Below are positions 9,748 to 18,228 of a DNA stretch of 25,576 bases, in pieces. The stretch is taken from positions 1-25,576 of IMG/VR virus record IMGVR_UViG_3300006484_000048. The stretch is one strand, 5' to 3'. Under the pieces are notes generated by a model. The model saw only the letters and a list, made by a program, of their open reading frames with translations. It had not been told where the DNA came from and did no database searches. This DNA is from a virus. The translations under genes were made by a program, and so were the position numbers. Numbering within the stretch: the first letter of the stretch is position 1; every line of letters starts with the position of its first letter.

Positions 9748-10100
9748 TATTCAATTGTGGGATTAGACAATGTAACTATTTCTTGTTCTAATTCCAAGTT
9801 ATTTTCTCTAAGTGTTGTTATTTCCTTTCTTAATGCTTCTATTTCAGCGTCTGTTTCATCAAACGAAATATACTCACCTGACGTTTTTACTAAAAACTCA
9901 TGGGAATTACTTTCACCTTCAGCAGGAATATCATAAAATAACTCGTTGTAAAGGTTAAAAAAATCTTCAACTGTAACTTGTGTCTCTAAGTCATCATTGA
10001 CTGTAGGGACACTTAGTTCAGTGAATGTTGTTTTAATAGTTCTTGGATAATCAAGTTTATTAAATACTTCTTTTTGAAGGTCTACTCTCTTTTCTGACAT
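9747..10100 (-). CDS. small acidic coiled-coil protein of the baseplate operon (117 aa)
   Basis: This is a small, strongly acidic protein (MSEKRVDLQKEVFNKLDYPR at the N-terminus). The last 35 residues form a heptad-like coiled coil (EIEALRKEITTLRENNLELE). The middle contains VTVEDFFNLYNELFYDIP. It begins 2 nt after the 418-aa gene ends, and its stop overlaps the start of the giant gene by one base (TAATG), so translation of the two is probably coupled. I recognise no family. The tight coupling suggests a small wedge component or a chaperone for the 1560-aa product, but this is inference. The coiled-coil tail is directly visible. Confidence 0.75.
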   Translation of the reverse strand: MSEKRVDLQKEVFNKLDYPRTIKTTFTELSVPTVNDDLETQVTVEDFFNLYNELFYDIPAEGESNSHEFLVKTSGEYISFDETDAEIEALRKEITTLRENNLELEQEIVTLSNPTIE

Positions 10101-10102
10101 AA

Positions 10103-11359
10103 CTATCCATTTTTAACTTTAAAGTTAAAGTTATTATCTTTGTATACTATTATTTCGTTACCTACAAATGTTTTAATCAATATTTGATATTGACGTTCTG
10201 GTTCTAAACCATTCATATAAACTGTAAAATATGATGATTGTGGGTCCGCAGATATCTTAGTATAGTTTTCGTCAAAATCTACAACGTATTCATTAGTATC
10301 TAAATCTTTAATAGCGTAGTATGAACTAGATGGTAAAAGATAGTTTTGAGTATATGATGATGCGGTTTGGAAAGTACGAACTGGGTATTTAGGTCTACAG
10401 TTGACTCTAAAACGGTTAATACTATCTTCATAAAACACACCTGGGTTTTCATCTAACGCCATATAAATATCTGTGTCGTCTATAACGTTTAACGATCCAG
10501 TAGTAAAATCTGAATCATCCCACTTAACACAAAGTTCAGGTGGGTATATAGTATATGTGTCTGATGAATAAAACTTAATTTGGGGTACTATAGAAGATGA
10601 AGGTTCAAACTCTAAACTTCCAGTCCACTTAACTATAAATCCGTTGTTGTCTATAGTTGTATATGGATTAATACCTTTAGATTGTGAATACCAAACATCA
10701 ACTATGTCAGTTACTTTAACATCTAAATCTTTTTTAGTTCTAACATCGTATGATTGTGATGCAGATGATAAATCTATATTTGGGTTTGTTGAACCTGTAT
10801 ACCAAACTCCACCTCCTGGTGTTGCTTCGATAGATTCATAGTGTTGGTAATCAGGTAGTGAACTTGAAGGCCATAAATTATTTGAAAAATTATCGTTTCG
10901 TTGTCCCCAACTTACACCATCGGTTGTTTCAGGTTTATTTCCATAATGACCAGTACCATTAGTCCAATCATATGCTATGGGAAATACCTCTAACTTTGAT
11001 TGTTGAGCTATACCTTGAGCTGTTGCTACATAAGATTTTAAGTGAACATCATAAGGATCGTCTTTAACTATATTATCAAAAACATAGTTAATATCATCTT
11101 GATCAAATTTTATTAGGAAACGAGATACTGCTGTTGTAGTATATCCTTCTAAAGATTCTGTATTATATGTTATTGAACTACTAACCCAAGTTTCTCCTAC
11201 ATCACCCCATAAATTAGGGTGGTATACTGGGTTAGATAAATCTATTAATGGATTTTTCCAATTACGAGACTCATTCATAGCATCTAACCCTGTGTTCATT
11301 AAGGGGTATTCACTATACATAGTGGCATCGTTTACCGCAAAGATTTTATATACTGCCAT
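10103..11359 (-). CDS. virion structural protein next to gp6 (418 aa)
   Basis: The opening, MAVYKIFAVNDATMYSEYPL then MNTGLDAMNE, and the later SRFLIKFDQDDINYVFDNIV are hallmarks of a structural protein found next to gp6 in marine T4-like phages. I recognise the type but not an assigned gene number. DVWYSQSKGINPYTTIDNNG and the ICVKWDDSDF-like stretches point to a beta-sandwich of the kind that binds neighbouring tail proteins or carbohydrate. The C-terminus (VYMNGLEPERQYQILIKTFV) resembles a fibronectin-type beta domain. It starts 1 nt after the gp6 stop and is followed after 2 nt by the 117-aa gene. No signal peptide. Probably a baseplate wedge/peripheral component. Confidence 0.8.
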   Translation of the reverse strand: MAVYKIFAVNDATMYSEYPLMNTGLDAMNESRNWKNPLIDLSNPVYHPNLWGDVGETWVSSSITYNTESLEGYTTTAVSRFLIKFDQDDINYVFDNIVKDDPYDVHLKSYVATAQGIAQQSKLEVFPIAYDWTNGTGHYGNKPETTDGVSWGQRNDNFSNNLWPSSSLPDYQHYESIEATPGGGVWYTGSTNPNIDLSSASQSYDVRTKKDLDVKVTDIVDVWYSQSKGINPYTTIDNNGFIVKWTGSLEFEPSSSIVPQIKFYSSDTYTIYPPELCVKWDDSDFTTGSLNVIDDTDIYMALDENPGVFYEDSINRFRVNCRPKYPVRTFQTASSYTQNYLLPSSSYYAIKDLDTNEYVVDFDENYTKISADPQSSYFTVYMNGLEPERQYQILIKTFVGNEIIVYKDNNFNFKVKNG

Positions 11360-11360
11360 A

Positions 11361-13199
11361 TTAGAATGTTACTACTCTACCACTAATATCTCTATTGGGA
11401 TACTTTATCTCAAATATAGATGGATCGATTGAGGGGTATATTACACCACTTTGTGTAGCTCCTTCAATGTCATAGCCATATTGAGAATATCCTTCAGATA
11501 CACCAGCTTTGTTGGTTATTGTTACTTGTTTAACTGTCTGTACTCCTGTTACTTGATCTAATAAAACATTTATATTTCTTAAAATAATAGGTTGGTTTAT
11601 TTGCCATTTATCTACGTTAAAGAAATCTATTAAAGCAGTTAAACAGTTACGTATTACTTCGTTGTTGTTATAGTTAGGTAATGTTATGATTTCAAAATCA
11701 ACAGCTATGTTTACTATGTAAGCATCTTTGATAGTGATTGAATCACCTATCATTTTATATTGATTTAGATATGTTGATAAGTTTTCTTTTAAAGCTGATG
11801 ATGCTATTCTTAGATTTTTATTTATATCATAAGATAAAGTGTAAATCTCTAATGTTGTATTTGAGTTAGCGTTTAGTGGTTTTTGAACATGCGCTTTAGA
11901 TATTGATCCAAAGTTAGAAGGCATAGATAAAGTACGTACTAAGTAATCATCTGCTGTTACGTTTCGTAACTGAGTACCATAACTAGATATTGTGTTTTGT
12001 CTTAGTTCTTCTGTTGAATCCCCATCTGCCCCTCCAGTTGCTGCTCCAGCATTATTTACTGCTACAGAATCGAAAACATATTGAGCTAACGATGCGTTTA
12101 GTGTTGGTTGTATAAACGTCGTATTTGTAGTGTCAACGTTGGTTAACGTATTTGCAGCGACGTTAGACGCAACACCACCGCCAGTTATGTATCGAACTGT
12201 TAGTGTAGTATTTGATGGTGCTATACCATAGGTATTTGTAAAAATAAAGTTAGTAGGTGAATAAGCTGTTGTAAGTTTATCTTGAGTATAAGGTAAACCT
12301 AAACCTACGTTATGTGGGTTTGGTATAATCTCTTCGTCATTTGCTTCAGCGTTACCTGATCCAAACTGGATTTGGAGTGTTGTATTATCTATAAATCTAG
12401 TAGCAAAACGTCTTTGTACTTGCTTTAGTTGTAAAATATAAGGTGTATCTTCTTGACTATTGGAGTTATTAGGATCGTTTACGTTTGTGTTTTTAATCTT
12501 ATCATAAACTGAATCTTGCCCTAGAGCACTAACTTGATACCATTCGTTACCATCAGAATCAAATACATCTAATATTTGAGCTATATTTTCTCCTTGTAAA
12601 TCAACTGTTGGAAATTCTTGATGTATTCCAAACGAAAAAGTTGTTGTTTGAATATCACCTGATGTTGCATTACGTTTTTTATTTAATAAGTAATAAGTTG
12701 GTGTAGCACCGTTTACTTGAGCTATAGTTACTAGTGTAGGATCTTGAGATGATGATACTGTAAAATCAATATTATCTTGGATAGTGAAAGTTTGACCATC
12801 TCCTGTAACTTCTGTATTCTCTGGAAAATCGAGAGCGTATGTAAAATCAGGTTGTGATCCTGTACCTACAGTTTTAGCAGGTACTATTTGAAATATATCT
12901 AATTCGGTTGAAGATAAAGATGTTACTTTAGGAGTGTAACCAAACATATATGCTAAATCGAATAAGTTATTCGTTTGTCTAGCATATTGTATGAATGTTT
13001 CTTGTAGTTGGTTATCTAAATAAAAACTTAAAACATCCCCTACATAAGATGCTTGTTCCATAAACATCATACCGGGTGATGCTGGAGAAAAGTCTGTATA
13101 GGTTGTTGGGAAGTATGTTTTAGAAAAGTTTATTAACTGATTTCTAAAATCTCCAAAATCCTTATTTAAATACGATATGTCTCTTTTTACTTTTGCCAT
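11361..13199 (-). CDS. gp6: baseplate wedge protein gp6 (baseplate J family)
   Basis: This is the T4 gp6/P2 gpJ-type baseplate wedge subunit that forms the ring of the baseplate inner wedge. The N-terminal region is diagnostic: residues 30-90 contain FPTTYTDFSPASPGMMFMEQ, then SYVGDVLSFYLDNQLQETFI and NNLFDLAYMFGYTP. This is the conserved 'D(F/Y)SPxSPGxxFxExxAYVGDxLxFYxDxxxxE' block of gp6-like proteins in far-T4 and cyanophages. Residues about 380-470 (GGADGDSTEELRQNTISSYG, then RNVTADDYLVRTLSMPSNFG) match the baseplate J core, and the C-terminus (residues 500-570) carries the expected IKDAYIVNIAVDFEIITLP and VDKWQINQPII segments. Length 612 aa is close to T4 gp6. It overlaps the gp25 stop by one base, the standard 25–6 pairing. 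Confidence 0.93.
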   Translation of the reverse strand: MAKVKRDISYLNKDFGDFRNQLINFSKTYFPTTYTDFSPASPGMMFMEQASYVGDVLSFYLDNQLQETFIQYARQTNNLFDLAYMFGYTPKVTSLSSTELDIFQIVPAKTVGTGSQPDFTYALDFPENTEVTGDGQTFTIQDNIDFTVSSSQDPTLVTIAQVNGATPTYYLLNKKRNATSGDIQTTTFSFGIHQEFPTVDLQGENIAQILDVFDSDGNEWYQVSALGQDSVYDKIKNTNVNDPNNSNSQEDTPYILQLKQVQRRFATRFIDNTTLQIQFGSGNAEANDEEIIPNPHNVGLGLPYTQDKLTTAYSPTNFIFTNTYGIAPSNTTLTVRYITGGGVASNVAANTLTNVDTTNTTFIQPTLNASLAQYVFDSVAVNNAGAATGGADGDSTEELRQNTISSYGTQLRNVTADDYLVRTLSMPSNFGSISKAHVQKPLNANSNTTLEIYTLSYDINKNLRIASSALKENLSTYLNQYKMIGDSITIKDAYIVNIAVDFEIITLPNYNNNEVIRNCLTALIDFFNVDKWQINQPIILRNINVLLDQVTGVQTVKQVTITNKAGVSEGYSQYGYDIEGATQSGVIYPSIDPSIFEIKYPNRDISGRVVTF

Positions 13200-13606
13200 T
13201 ATTGAAATGTTAACTCAACGTTATCTGTTAATCCAGTTTGAGCAATACTATATTTTAGTGATACTGTCACTGTATATTGATCAGGATTTGATGCTACTTC
13301 TAAATCATCTATAATAACGTTAGGGATATTTTCGTTTATACCTTGTTGTATAGTTTCTTCTAGACCTTCTAGGTTATCGTTTTCTATTTGTTCAAATATA
13401 AAGTTTTTTAAACCTGCTCCAAAAGTAGGATTAGCGATTCGTTCTCCTGGGTTCGTTAATAAATAGTTAACTAAGTTGTATTTTATAGCATCCTTAGTTT
13501 GATAGGTTTGGTTAAAGACAGCCGGAGCACTAAAGGGTAAAGCTACACCTATAGCGACTCTAGGTCGTAAATCGTTAGGAAATATTTGTCTTTCTCCGAA
13601 TGCCAT
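13199..13606 (-). CDS. gp25: baseplate wedge protein gp25 (gpW/gp25 family)
   Basis: A 135-aa gp25-like baseplate wedge protein, the small lysozyme-like-fold component that binds gp6 and initiates sheath attachment. Visible family features are the YNLVNYLLTNPGERIANPTF block (residues about 44-63), GAGLKNFIFEQ just after it, and a C-terminal beta pair ending YTVTVSLKYSIAQTGLTDNV. These match the PF04965 pattern 'xxLxxLLxTxxGERxxxPxFG'. The length is typical. It shares a one-base stop/start overlap with the gene on each side (13606 and 13199), indicating a tightly coupled operon. The family is known to lack lysozyme activity in virions despite its name, so an enzymatic role should not be assumed. 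Confidence 0.93.
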   Translation of the reverse strand: MAFGERQIFPNDLRPRVAIGVALPFSAPAVFNQTYQTKDAIKYNLVNYLLTNPGERIANPTFGAGLKNFIFEQIENDNLEGLEETIQQGINENIPNVIIDDLEVASNPDQYTVTVSLKYSIAQTGLTDNVELTFQ

Positions 13607-13956
13607 TATTTATTCATTATACCCATTATTTGATCCATTGATACTTCACCTTCAGGTAACTTACCATTTGGAGAAGTTGTATCAACCGGACCGTTTATTT
13701 GTAGACCTTGTCGTGGTGCTACGTCTCCTGATGTAAACTGTGCTTTCATATCACCTAAAACATTCATATAGTTTTCTCTGATATTTTGTTTAACTTCTGG
13801 GGTAGCATGTGGTGCTGTTGGGGTTGAATAAGTTGGTTGTTCGATTATTGGTTGTTTATTTGACTTAATTGCCTCCAATAAAATGTCCTTTAGTTCCTCT
13901 TGGATTACTTCCTTTACTACTTCTTTTAGTGTGTTTTTAAGTTCTGTTAGTTTCAT
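13606..13956 (-). CDS. small helical protein upstream of gp25 (116 aa)
   Basis: This is a protein of unknown function with two parts. Residues 1-35 form an amphipathic helix or coiled coil (LTELKNTLKEVVKEVIQEEL). A Pro/Thr linker (PTYSTPTAPHATPEVKQ) follows, and the C-terminal half has EVSMDQIMGIMNK at the end. It sits between the 536-aa baseplate protein and gp25, sharing the TAATG-type one-base overlap with gp25. The start is unusual: the late-promoter-like motif ends only 3 nt before the ATG, so a transcript from it would be leaderless or nearly so, and translation may instead depend on a longer transcript. No other in-frame ATG exists before residue 63, so the start is likely right. Role could be a baseplate assembly factor; this is a guess from position. 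Confidence 0.75.
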   Translation of the reverse strand: MKLTELKNTLKEVVKEVIQEELKDILLEAIKSNKQPIIEQPTYSTPTAPHATPEVKQNIRENYMNVLGDMKAQFTSGDVAPRQGLQINGPVDTTSPNGKLPEGEVSMDQIMGIMNK

Positions 13957-13959
13957 ATG

Positions 13960-13970
13960 ATTATAAATAT
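13960..13970 (-). promoter_or_regulatory. late-promoter-like motif (copy 3), abutting a start codon
   Basis: The coding-strand 11-mer ATATTTATAAT is followed by CAT and then the ATG at 13956, leaving a 3-nt gap. It lies between the 536-aa gene stop (13975) and the 116-aa gene. The very small spacing distinguishes it from most other copies. Confidence 0.55.
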
Positions 13971-13974
13971 AACG

Positions 13975-15585
13975 TTAGTTTGGTTTTAAATCGTTTTGTT
14001 CAATAGTGAATATAAGTTCGTTTATTAGTATTTGATCTGATGAAGCGTATGATGGTTCTCCTTTAACTACCACCACACCTTGGCTATCTTTACCAACAGC
14101 ATAGCGACGTTTTAGGTCTTTATTAGTTTCACCTTCTTGTGTTTCTACACCTAAAATAAACCCGTTATATTCTGTTTGTATGGTTTCACCAGCATCAGCT
14201 GATTCTTTAGTAATATTTGTAAGTTCCTCATCTAGTTGTACTTGTAGATAGGTTCCTGATAATAGATCTTGGATATTAAAGTCGGCGTTAGGTGAAATAC
14301 CTAATATTCTTCTTATTCTAGAGTCATCTACTTTTGAAAAATCAACATCTTGAATAGTTAAACTACCAGGTTGGATAGTTACCCCGTTTGTAAGGTTTTT
14401 ATCTATTTCTTCTTCCTTATTTAACTCATCTACTACTGCTTGTCTGGATTCATCTAAACACTCCCCTATTAAACCATCTATTGCGCTTAGTATGTTTAAT
14501 ACCTTAGTTAAAACGGATACAAGTGGTATTGTTGATGGAGTTAGTATACCTACAATATTACCAAACTTATCTACTAGTTTAGTAAGTTTATCTTTTTTAT
14601 CTTCTATTACTGATATTTTACCTAAGGAAGTTGATATAATAACACCCCCTGCTGGTCCTGGTGGTAAACCTATGGTTGATGGTATTGGGTTTACTGTTAT
14701 TATTTTTCTTACTACCTTAAATGCTATTACTAAGGCTTTGAGTATAGAAGAAATAGTTTTTACTTTACTTGCTATTTTTAGTATATTATTTAACTGTCTT
14801 GTTAGTTTATTCTTTTTACTAATAAGTCTAGGTATACCTCCTATAGAGGGGCATGATTTTTTTGCTAGTTGGTTTAAAGCAGTTATACCAAACTGTGCTA
14901 ATAGGTTTAAAGCAAAAGGTATTACTCTTTCATTTATTTTATTTACCTCTTTATTAATAGTTTCGGTTATAATAGCCTCAGCTGATTTAAGGTTGAAGGA
15001 GTTCATTTTATTAACATCACCCTCATCCATAACTAAAAGTTTAGATTCTTCTTTTTCTAAGGATTTCTTAATAGTGTTTAACTCAATAACGTTAATACGA
15101 GTTTTAAGTTTACCATCTAAAGTTGTGGATGGTGCGTCTTGGGGTTCATATTTATTTTTAGAAAAATCTATATTACTTTGAGGTATTTCTTCTCCTACGG
15201 GGACAGTTATTCGTAGTGTAAAACCACCTCCTGGATTTGTTGTTGTGTTAGATTTATCTAAACTAACTTTAACTCCCCTTAATCCCTCTTTAGTTATAGA
15301 ATCTATTACTCTACCTTTTATTTGAAACTTAGTAGGTTTTGGTGCTACCTCTTCCCTAACTACAGTTGGAACGTTTATCCAGTTACTAGTGTCATTTTTC
15401 CTACCTGTTGGTGTGTAGTCATTAACTACTTGCTTAACTAAGTTTAAAAGGGCATCTGAGATGGTTTTTGGGCCTTCATTTACTTTAAATCCAAAAGGAT
15501 CATACAGTATAGCAAAATTTTGGGGACCAAAGGTTTCAATCTCTACATAGTAATCATTCGATAAAATATATTTGTCGTTTGCCAT
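13975..15585 (-). CDS. baseplate-module protein with carboxypeptidase-regulatory-like domain (536 aa)
   Basis: Residues about 87-150 form a carboxypeptidase-regulatory-like (transthyretin/CarboxypepD_reg type) beta-sandwich: FQIKGRVIDSITKEGLRGVK then VSLDKSNTTTNPGGGFTLRI. This is the classic 'xxGxVxDxxTxxPLxGVxVxxxxxxxxTxxxGxFxL' layout. Residues about 200-400 are unusually hydrophobic and helical for a virion protein (LLAQFGITALNQLA, SILKALVIAFKVVRKIITV, STIPLVSVLTKVLNILSAID), separated by a Gly/Pro stretch (GLPPGPAGGVII). The C-terminus (residues 430-536) is polar. It overlaps the spike gene stop at 15585 by one base, so it is probably built with the spike or hub. The beta-sandwich is recognised; the helical region could pack in the hub or interact with membrane, and I cannot decide which. 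Confidence 0.8.
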   Translation of the reverse strand: MANDKYILSNDYYVEIETFGPQNFAILYDPFGFKVNEGPKTISDALLNLVKQVVNDYTPTGRKNDTSNWINVPTVVREEVAPKPTKFQIKGRVIDSITKEGLRGVKVSLDKSNTTTNPGGGFTLRITVPVGEEIPQSNIDFSKNKYEPQDAPSTTLDGKLKTRINVIELNTIKKSLEKEESKLLVMDEGDVNKMNSFNLKSAEAIITETINKEVNKINERVIPFALNLLAQFGITALNQLAKKSCPSIGGIPRLISKKNKLTRQLNNILKIASKVKTISSILKALVIAFKVVRKIITVNPIPSTIGLPPGPAGGVIISTSLGKISVIEDKKDKLTKLVDKFGNIVGILTPSTIPLVSVLTKVLNILSAIDGLIGECLDESRQAVVDELNKEEEIDKNLTNGVTIQPGSLTIQDVDFSKVDDSRIRRILGISPNADFNIQDLLSGTYLQVQLDEELTNITKESADAGETIQTEYNGFILGVETQEGETNKDLKRRYAVGKDSQGVVVVKGEPSYASSDQILINELIFTIEQNDLKPN

Positions 15586-16853
15586 TATACAGTTCTACTA
15601 ACTTTAGATATTAGTTTATCGTTTTTAACTAGGTTAAGAATAGATTGGGATACTGCTTTAGTATTAGATGCTGCTGCGCTAACGGGAATATTAGGTACTG
15701 GAGAACCACCAGGCCAGTTTTGACTTTTTTCTAAAGCACCACATACATTTTTTATACCTTTTAATAATGATTCAAACTGCTGCATAAAATCATCACCTAA
15801 GATTAGGGCTTGAGCTGCGTTTTTTGAACCTAGGTTTACTTTAGGTGCAACAAGGTTAATATCAGAATCTGATGCTATACCTACTGTACCTATAGATGTT
15901 ATTGCTATTTGTTTATTAGCAGATATTAATAATGAGTCTGTTTTTGCGTTAAGTACTAATCTACCACTATTTAATACTATTTGATTTTCTAAATATTCTG
16001 GGGTTGTTGTAGGTGGTTCTTCAAACGCTTCATATAACTCGTTATCTAACTCTAAAGGTATTTTTTGATCTTTGGTTAGATAAATAGACGATAAATCTTT
16101 ATTAATATTTTCAGTTACAGGTAACCATCCTAACTCAGATGAGTCTTCGGGTTGGCCGTTTCTAATAATAGTAATGGGTGAACCATTTTCTCCGTTTTCA
16201 GACCAATCGTTAGTATATTCTGAGTCTGTTTTTGATGTATTACCTAATCTTATACTGTTACCAAATCTACCTTCAACTATATTATCACCAGCAAAGGGTA
16301 AAATAGGATGTATGTTAGTTTCTTCTACAAAAGTACCACCTGATTCTCCGTTTAAATCTATCTCAGTTGAACCATCCTTAACTCGTCTAACGTTCCCACC
16401 TGATGTTTGAGCGTAATCTTGTGTTTGTTCGTCTGATTGTGGTTTTAGTGGGTTTGGATATGCGTTGTGGTGTGGGTGGTTCCAAAGTGAAAGTGTATTT
16501 AAATAATAAAACTTCTCTGAACCAGTACGTGTCCCTAAACCTGTATCTGGTAGTTTAAATATTAATACTAACTCGTTTATTAAAGGATATTTTTTACTAT
16601 TAGATAATAGTGGGGTTGCTATAGCTTTATTTTCCCCTCTTGATGATTGATAATTTACTAACTCGAACTCAATAGTTCCTATACCATTCCATTCACCATA
16701 ACTCTCAAAGTTACTTGAGTTTTCATCCAATATAATATTTAATACTCTACCAGTTTGGAAGGTATTATCTAAGTTATTTGCTCTAACTGCTAAGCCAGAT
16801 ACATCAACTTGATTTAAGTTATTATTTAATGCAGCAAATCCTAATGTAGACAT
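15585..16853 (-). CDS. baseplate central spike / gp5-like protein (422 aa)
   Basis: Probable tail-tip spike. Residues about 85-125 (YPLINELVLIFKLPD, KFYYLNTLSLWNHPHHNAYP) and 182-205 (HPILPFAGDNIVEGRFGNSI then RLG) form the pattern of an OB-fold hub domain that ends in 'EGRFGxSIRxG'. Residues about 295-345 show the short repetitive beta strands of a gp5/VgrG-type needle (LNSGRLVLNAKTDSLLISAN, then INLVAPKVNLG). The C-terminal 75 residues are helical with NVCGALEKSQNWPGG. No lysozyme catalytic domain like that of T4 gp5 is visible between the two, so cell-wall digestion must come from elsewhere. One-base overlaps with both neighbours place it in the hub/baseplate operon. Spike identity is a fold-level inference. 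Confidence 0.82.
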   Translation of the reverse strand: MSTLGFAALNNNLNQVDVSGLAVRANNLDNTFQTGRVLNIILDENSSNFESYGEWNGIGTIEFELVNYQSSRGENKAIATPLLSNSKKYPLINELVLIFKLPDTGLGTRTGSEKFYYLNTLSLWNHPHHNAYPNPLKPQSDEQTQDYAQTSGGNVRRVKDGSTEIDLNGESGGTFVEETNIHPILPFAGDNIVEGRFGNSIRLGNTSKTDSEYTNDWSENGENGSPITIIRNGQPEDSSELGWLPVTENINKDLSSIYLTKDQKIPLELDNELYEAFEEPPTTTPEYLENQIVLNSGRLVLNAKTDSLLISANKQIAITSIGTVGIASDSDINLVAPKVNLGSKNAAQALILGDDFMQQFESLLKGIKNVCGALEKSQNWPGGSPVPNIPVSAAASNTKAVSQSILNLVKNDKLISKVSRTV

Positions 16854-17194
16854 TACTTAGTTGATTCTGGAAGGTTCTTTATTTCTCCTAAAAGTTGTGC
16901 TTTTTCCTCTTCAGTTAATAGTGTAGTTTCAACATCACTACCCTTATTTTGAGTTGCTCTTTGGACTATAGTAGCCATTTTAACTAATACTTCATCGTTT
17001 TTGATACCCAATTCCATATATTCTTTGATTAGTGGTACTATAAGAGTGGCATCACCAATGTCCTCGATTAATGGTTTTAACTCTGAGATTAAACCTATGA
17101 TTTGGGCACCTCTAGTATTTTGATTTTCGTGGATTTCTTGGAGTATATCGGAGAACTTCTTCTTACCGAATATTTTATCGTCAAACTTACCCAT
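16853..17194 (-). CDS. small helical protein leading the baseplate operon (113 aa)
   Basis: A predominantly alpha-helical protein beginning MGKFDDKIFGKKKFSDILQE, with IIGLISELKPLIEDIGDATL in the middle and TLLTEEEKAQLLGEIKNLP near the end. I know of similar small proteins beside the spike gene in T4-like marine phages but not their function. It is the first gene after the late sigma factor and is preceded by a full copy of the late-promoter-like motif (8 nt upstream of the ATG). It then overlaps the spike gene by one base, so it probably opens the late baseplate transcription unit that runs through spike, gp25 and gp6. A role in tail assembly is inferred. Confidence 0.75.
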   Translation of the reverse strand: MGKFDDKIFGKKKFSDILQEIHENQNTRGAQIIGLISELKPLIEDIGDATLIVPLIKEYMELGIKNDEVLVKMATIVQRATQNKGSDVETTLLTEEEKAQLLGEIKNLPESTK

Positions 17195-17202
17195 AATATT
17201 TT

Positions 17203-17213
17203 ATTATAAATAT
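17203..17213 (-). promoter_or_regulatory. late-promoter-like motif (copy 4), baseplate operon
   Basis: ATATTTATAAT on the coding strand is followed by AAAATATT and the ATG at 17194. It lies in the 25-nt space between the sigma factor gene stop (17220) and the 113-aa gene. It is positioned to drive the whole baseplate operon. Confidence 0.65.
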
Positions 17214-17219
17214 TAGATA

Positions 17220-17924
17220 TTAAAATCTTGCGTATCCATTATCTAAATAGAATAAATATTCTGATTTGAATATGGTATGTAGTTGTTGAGCTATTCGTGT
17301 GATTTTTGGTGTTTTAACATCTACCATTTCTCTGATGTAGATGTATAGTGCCTTTTTGTTAAAGATCTCTATATTTTCTCTCTTACGAAATAACTCTAAA
17401 ATAGCATCTGCGATTTGAGCATCATTACCTTTAGGAAATAAATCAAAAATATTTGATGATACATGCTCCACATATAAATCCATATACTTATCCAAATCAC
17501 TTTTCACATACTCTTCATCCTGATTATATCTAAAATCATCGTTTCTGTCTAACTCGGAAGCATCTACCTTTTGGATTCGTTTCTTATAGTTTTTAGTATT
17601 ATATAAGATTAACCATCGTTTTACAATAGTACCAAAATAAGAATATGCCTTAGCACCCCTAGATGGATCAAATAAGTGAATTTTAGAGAGTAGATATGTT
17701 ATAATCTCATGTTGGAGATGTTCTATTTGATCTACTTCAGTATAATAAAATTTAAATGTGTGAATGATATTCTGAGTTAATTTGAAGAATGCATAGTGTA
17801 TCTCTTCTCCATAAATCTTAGAACGTTCATCGAAATCAGAAGACGCATTGTATCTTACTATAGCGTCTTCAGTTTCGTCTGTAAAGTAGTATCTAGAACT
17901 ACCTGGTGCTGCTTTTCTTGGCAT
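17220..17924 (-). CDS. gp55: late-transcription sigma factor, T4 gp55-like (234 aa)
   Basis: A minimal phage sigma factor that would direct host RNA polymerase to late promoters. Residues about 65-125 contain the region-2-like core: DQIEHLQHEIITYLLSKIHL, then FDPSRGAKAYSYFGTIVKRW and LILYNTKNYKKRI. This is the 'FDPxRGxKAxxYFxxIxKRxL' pattern of gp55-like proteins, which interacts with the polymerase clamp and recognises the -10 element. The C-terminus (KTPKITRIAQQLHTIFKSEY) is suitable for binding the beta flap. There is no region 4 -35 reader, as expected. It lies downstream of the HD and membrane-protein genes, immediately before the structural operon. Gene placement and motif together make the call strong, although sequence identity to T4 gp55 itself is probably low. 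Confidence 0.85.
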   Translation of the reverse strand: MPRKAAPGSSRYYFTDETEDAIVRYNASSDFDERSKIYGEEIHYAFFKLTQNIIHTFKFYYTEVDQIEHLQHEIITYLLSKIHLFDPSRGAKAYSYFGTIVKRWLILYNTKNYKKRIQKVDASELDRNDDFRYNQDEEYVKSDLDKYMDLYVEHVSSNIFDLFPKGNDAQIADAILELFRKRENIEIFNKKALYIYIREMVDVKTPKITRIAQQLHTIFKSEYLFYLDNGYARF

Positions 17925-17933
17925 GTTGTAGGT

Positions 17934-18227
17934 TTATTCCTCGACTCTAAAGTTAGTTAATGAGTCTTGGATTTTCTTTAATTCGTTGAAAAAATAGCCT
18001 ACTTCATCATCACTTTTGAATGTACCCTTAGAATCGATTTCTTTGATTCGTTTGTCTGATTCCTTTACCTGTTGCTGGAATCTAAGGATGAACACTCTAT
18101 ACCCTTCTACAAGATCCTCATATTTCTCATTTTTCATAAGTAGATTACGAGTAACATAAAGTAAAACAATTACAATAGTAACTAAAATTGATACGATTAT
18201 GTATAGTGTTGTTGGGTGAAAATTCAT
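17934..18227 (-). CDS. small single-pass membrane protein with helical tail (97 aa)
   Basis: Unknown function. The first 30 residues (MNFHPTTLYIIVSILVTIVI then VLLYVTRNLL) are a transmembrane helix close to the N-terminus. The rest is charged and helical (YRVFILRFQQQVKESDKRIK). The start at 18227 is chosen because the HD gene ends at 18229, one base upstream; an ATG 15 nt earlier would overlap it. The topology (short N-terminus, one helix, coiled tail) resembles phage holin-accessory, spanin-like or membrane-anchored assembly factors, but nothing decides among these. It ends 9 nt before the sigma factor gene and is probably co-transcribed with it. Confidence 0.75.
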   Translation of the reverse strand: MNFHPTTLYIIVSILVTIVIVLLYVTRNLLMKNEKYEDLVEGYRVFILRFQQQVKESDKRIKEIDSKGTFKSDDEVGYFFNELKKIQDSLTNFRVEE

Positions 18228-18228
18228 G

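Noticed and set aside
4124-10469. T4-type TATAAATA octamers inside genes (4124-4131 and 10462-10469)
   Set aside because: They match only the eight-base core, lack the extended RTATTTATAAY context on the coding strand and lie in the middle of large structural genes, so I treat them as AT-rich chance matches.
14492-15181. A 229-codon plus-strand open frame opposite the 536-aa gene
   Set aside because: It is a chance antisense frame across the hydrophobic helices of the real gene (poly-Leu/Ile/Ser composition), with no leader, no neighbours on that strand and no recognisable domain.
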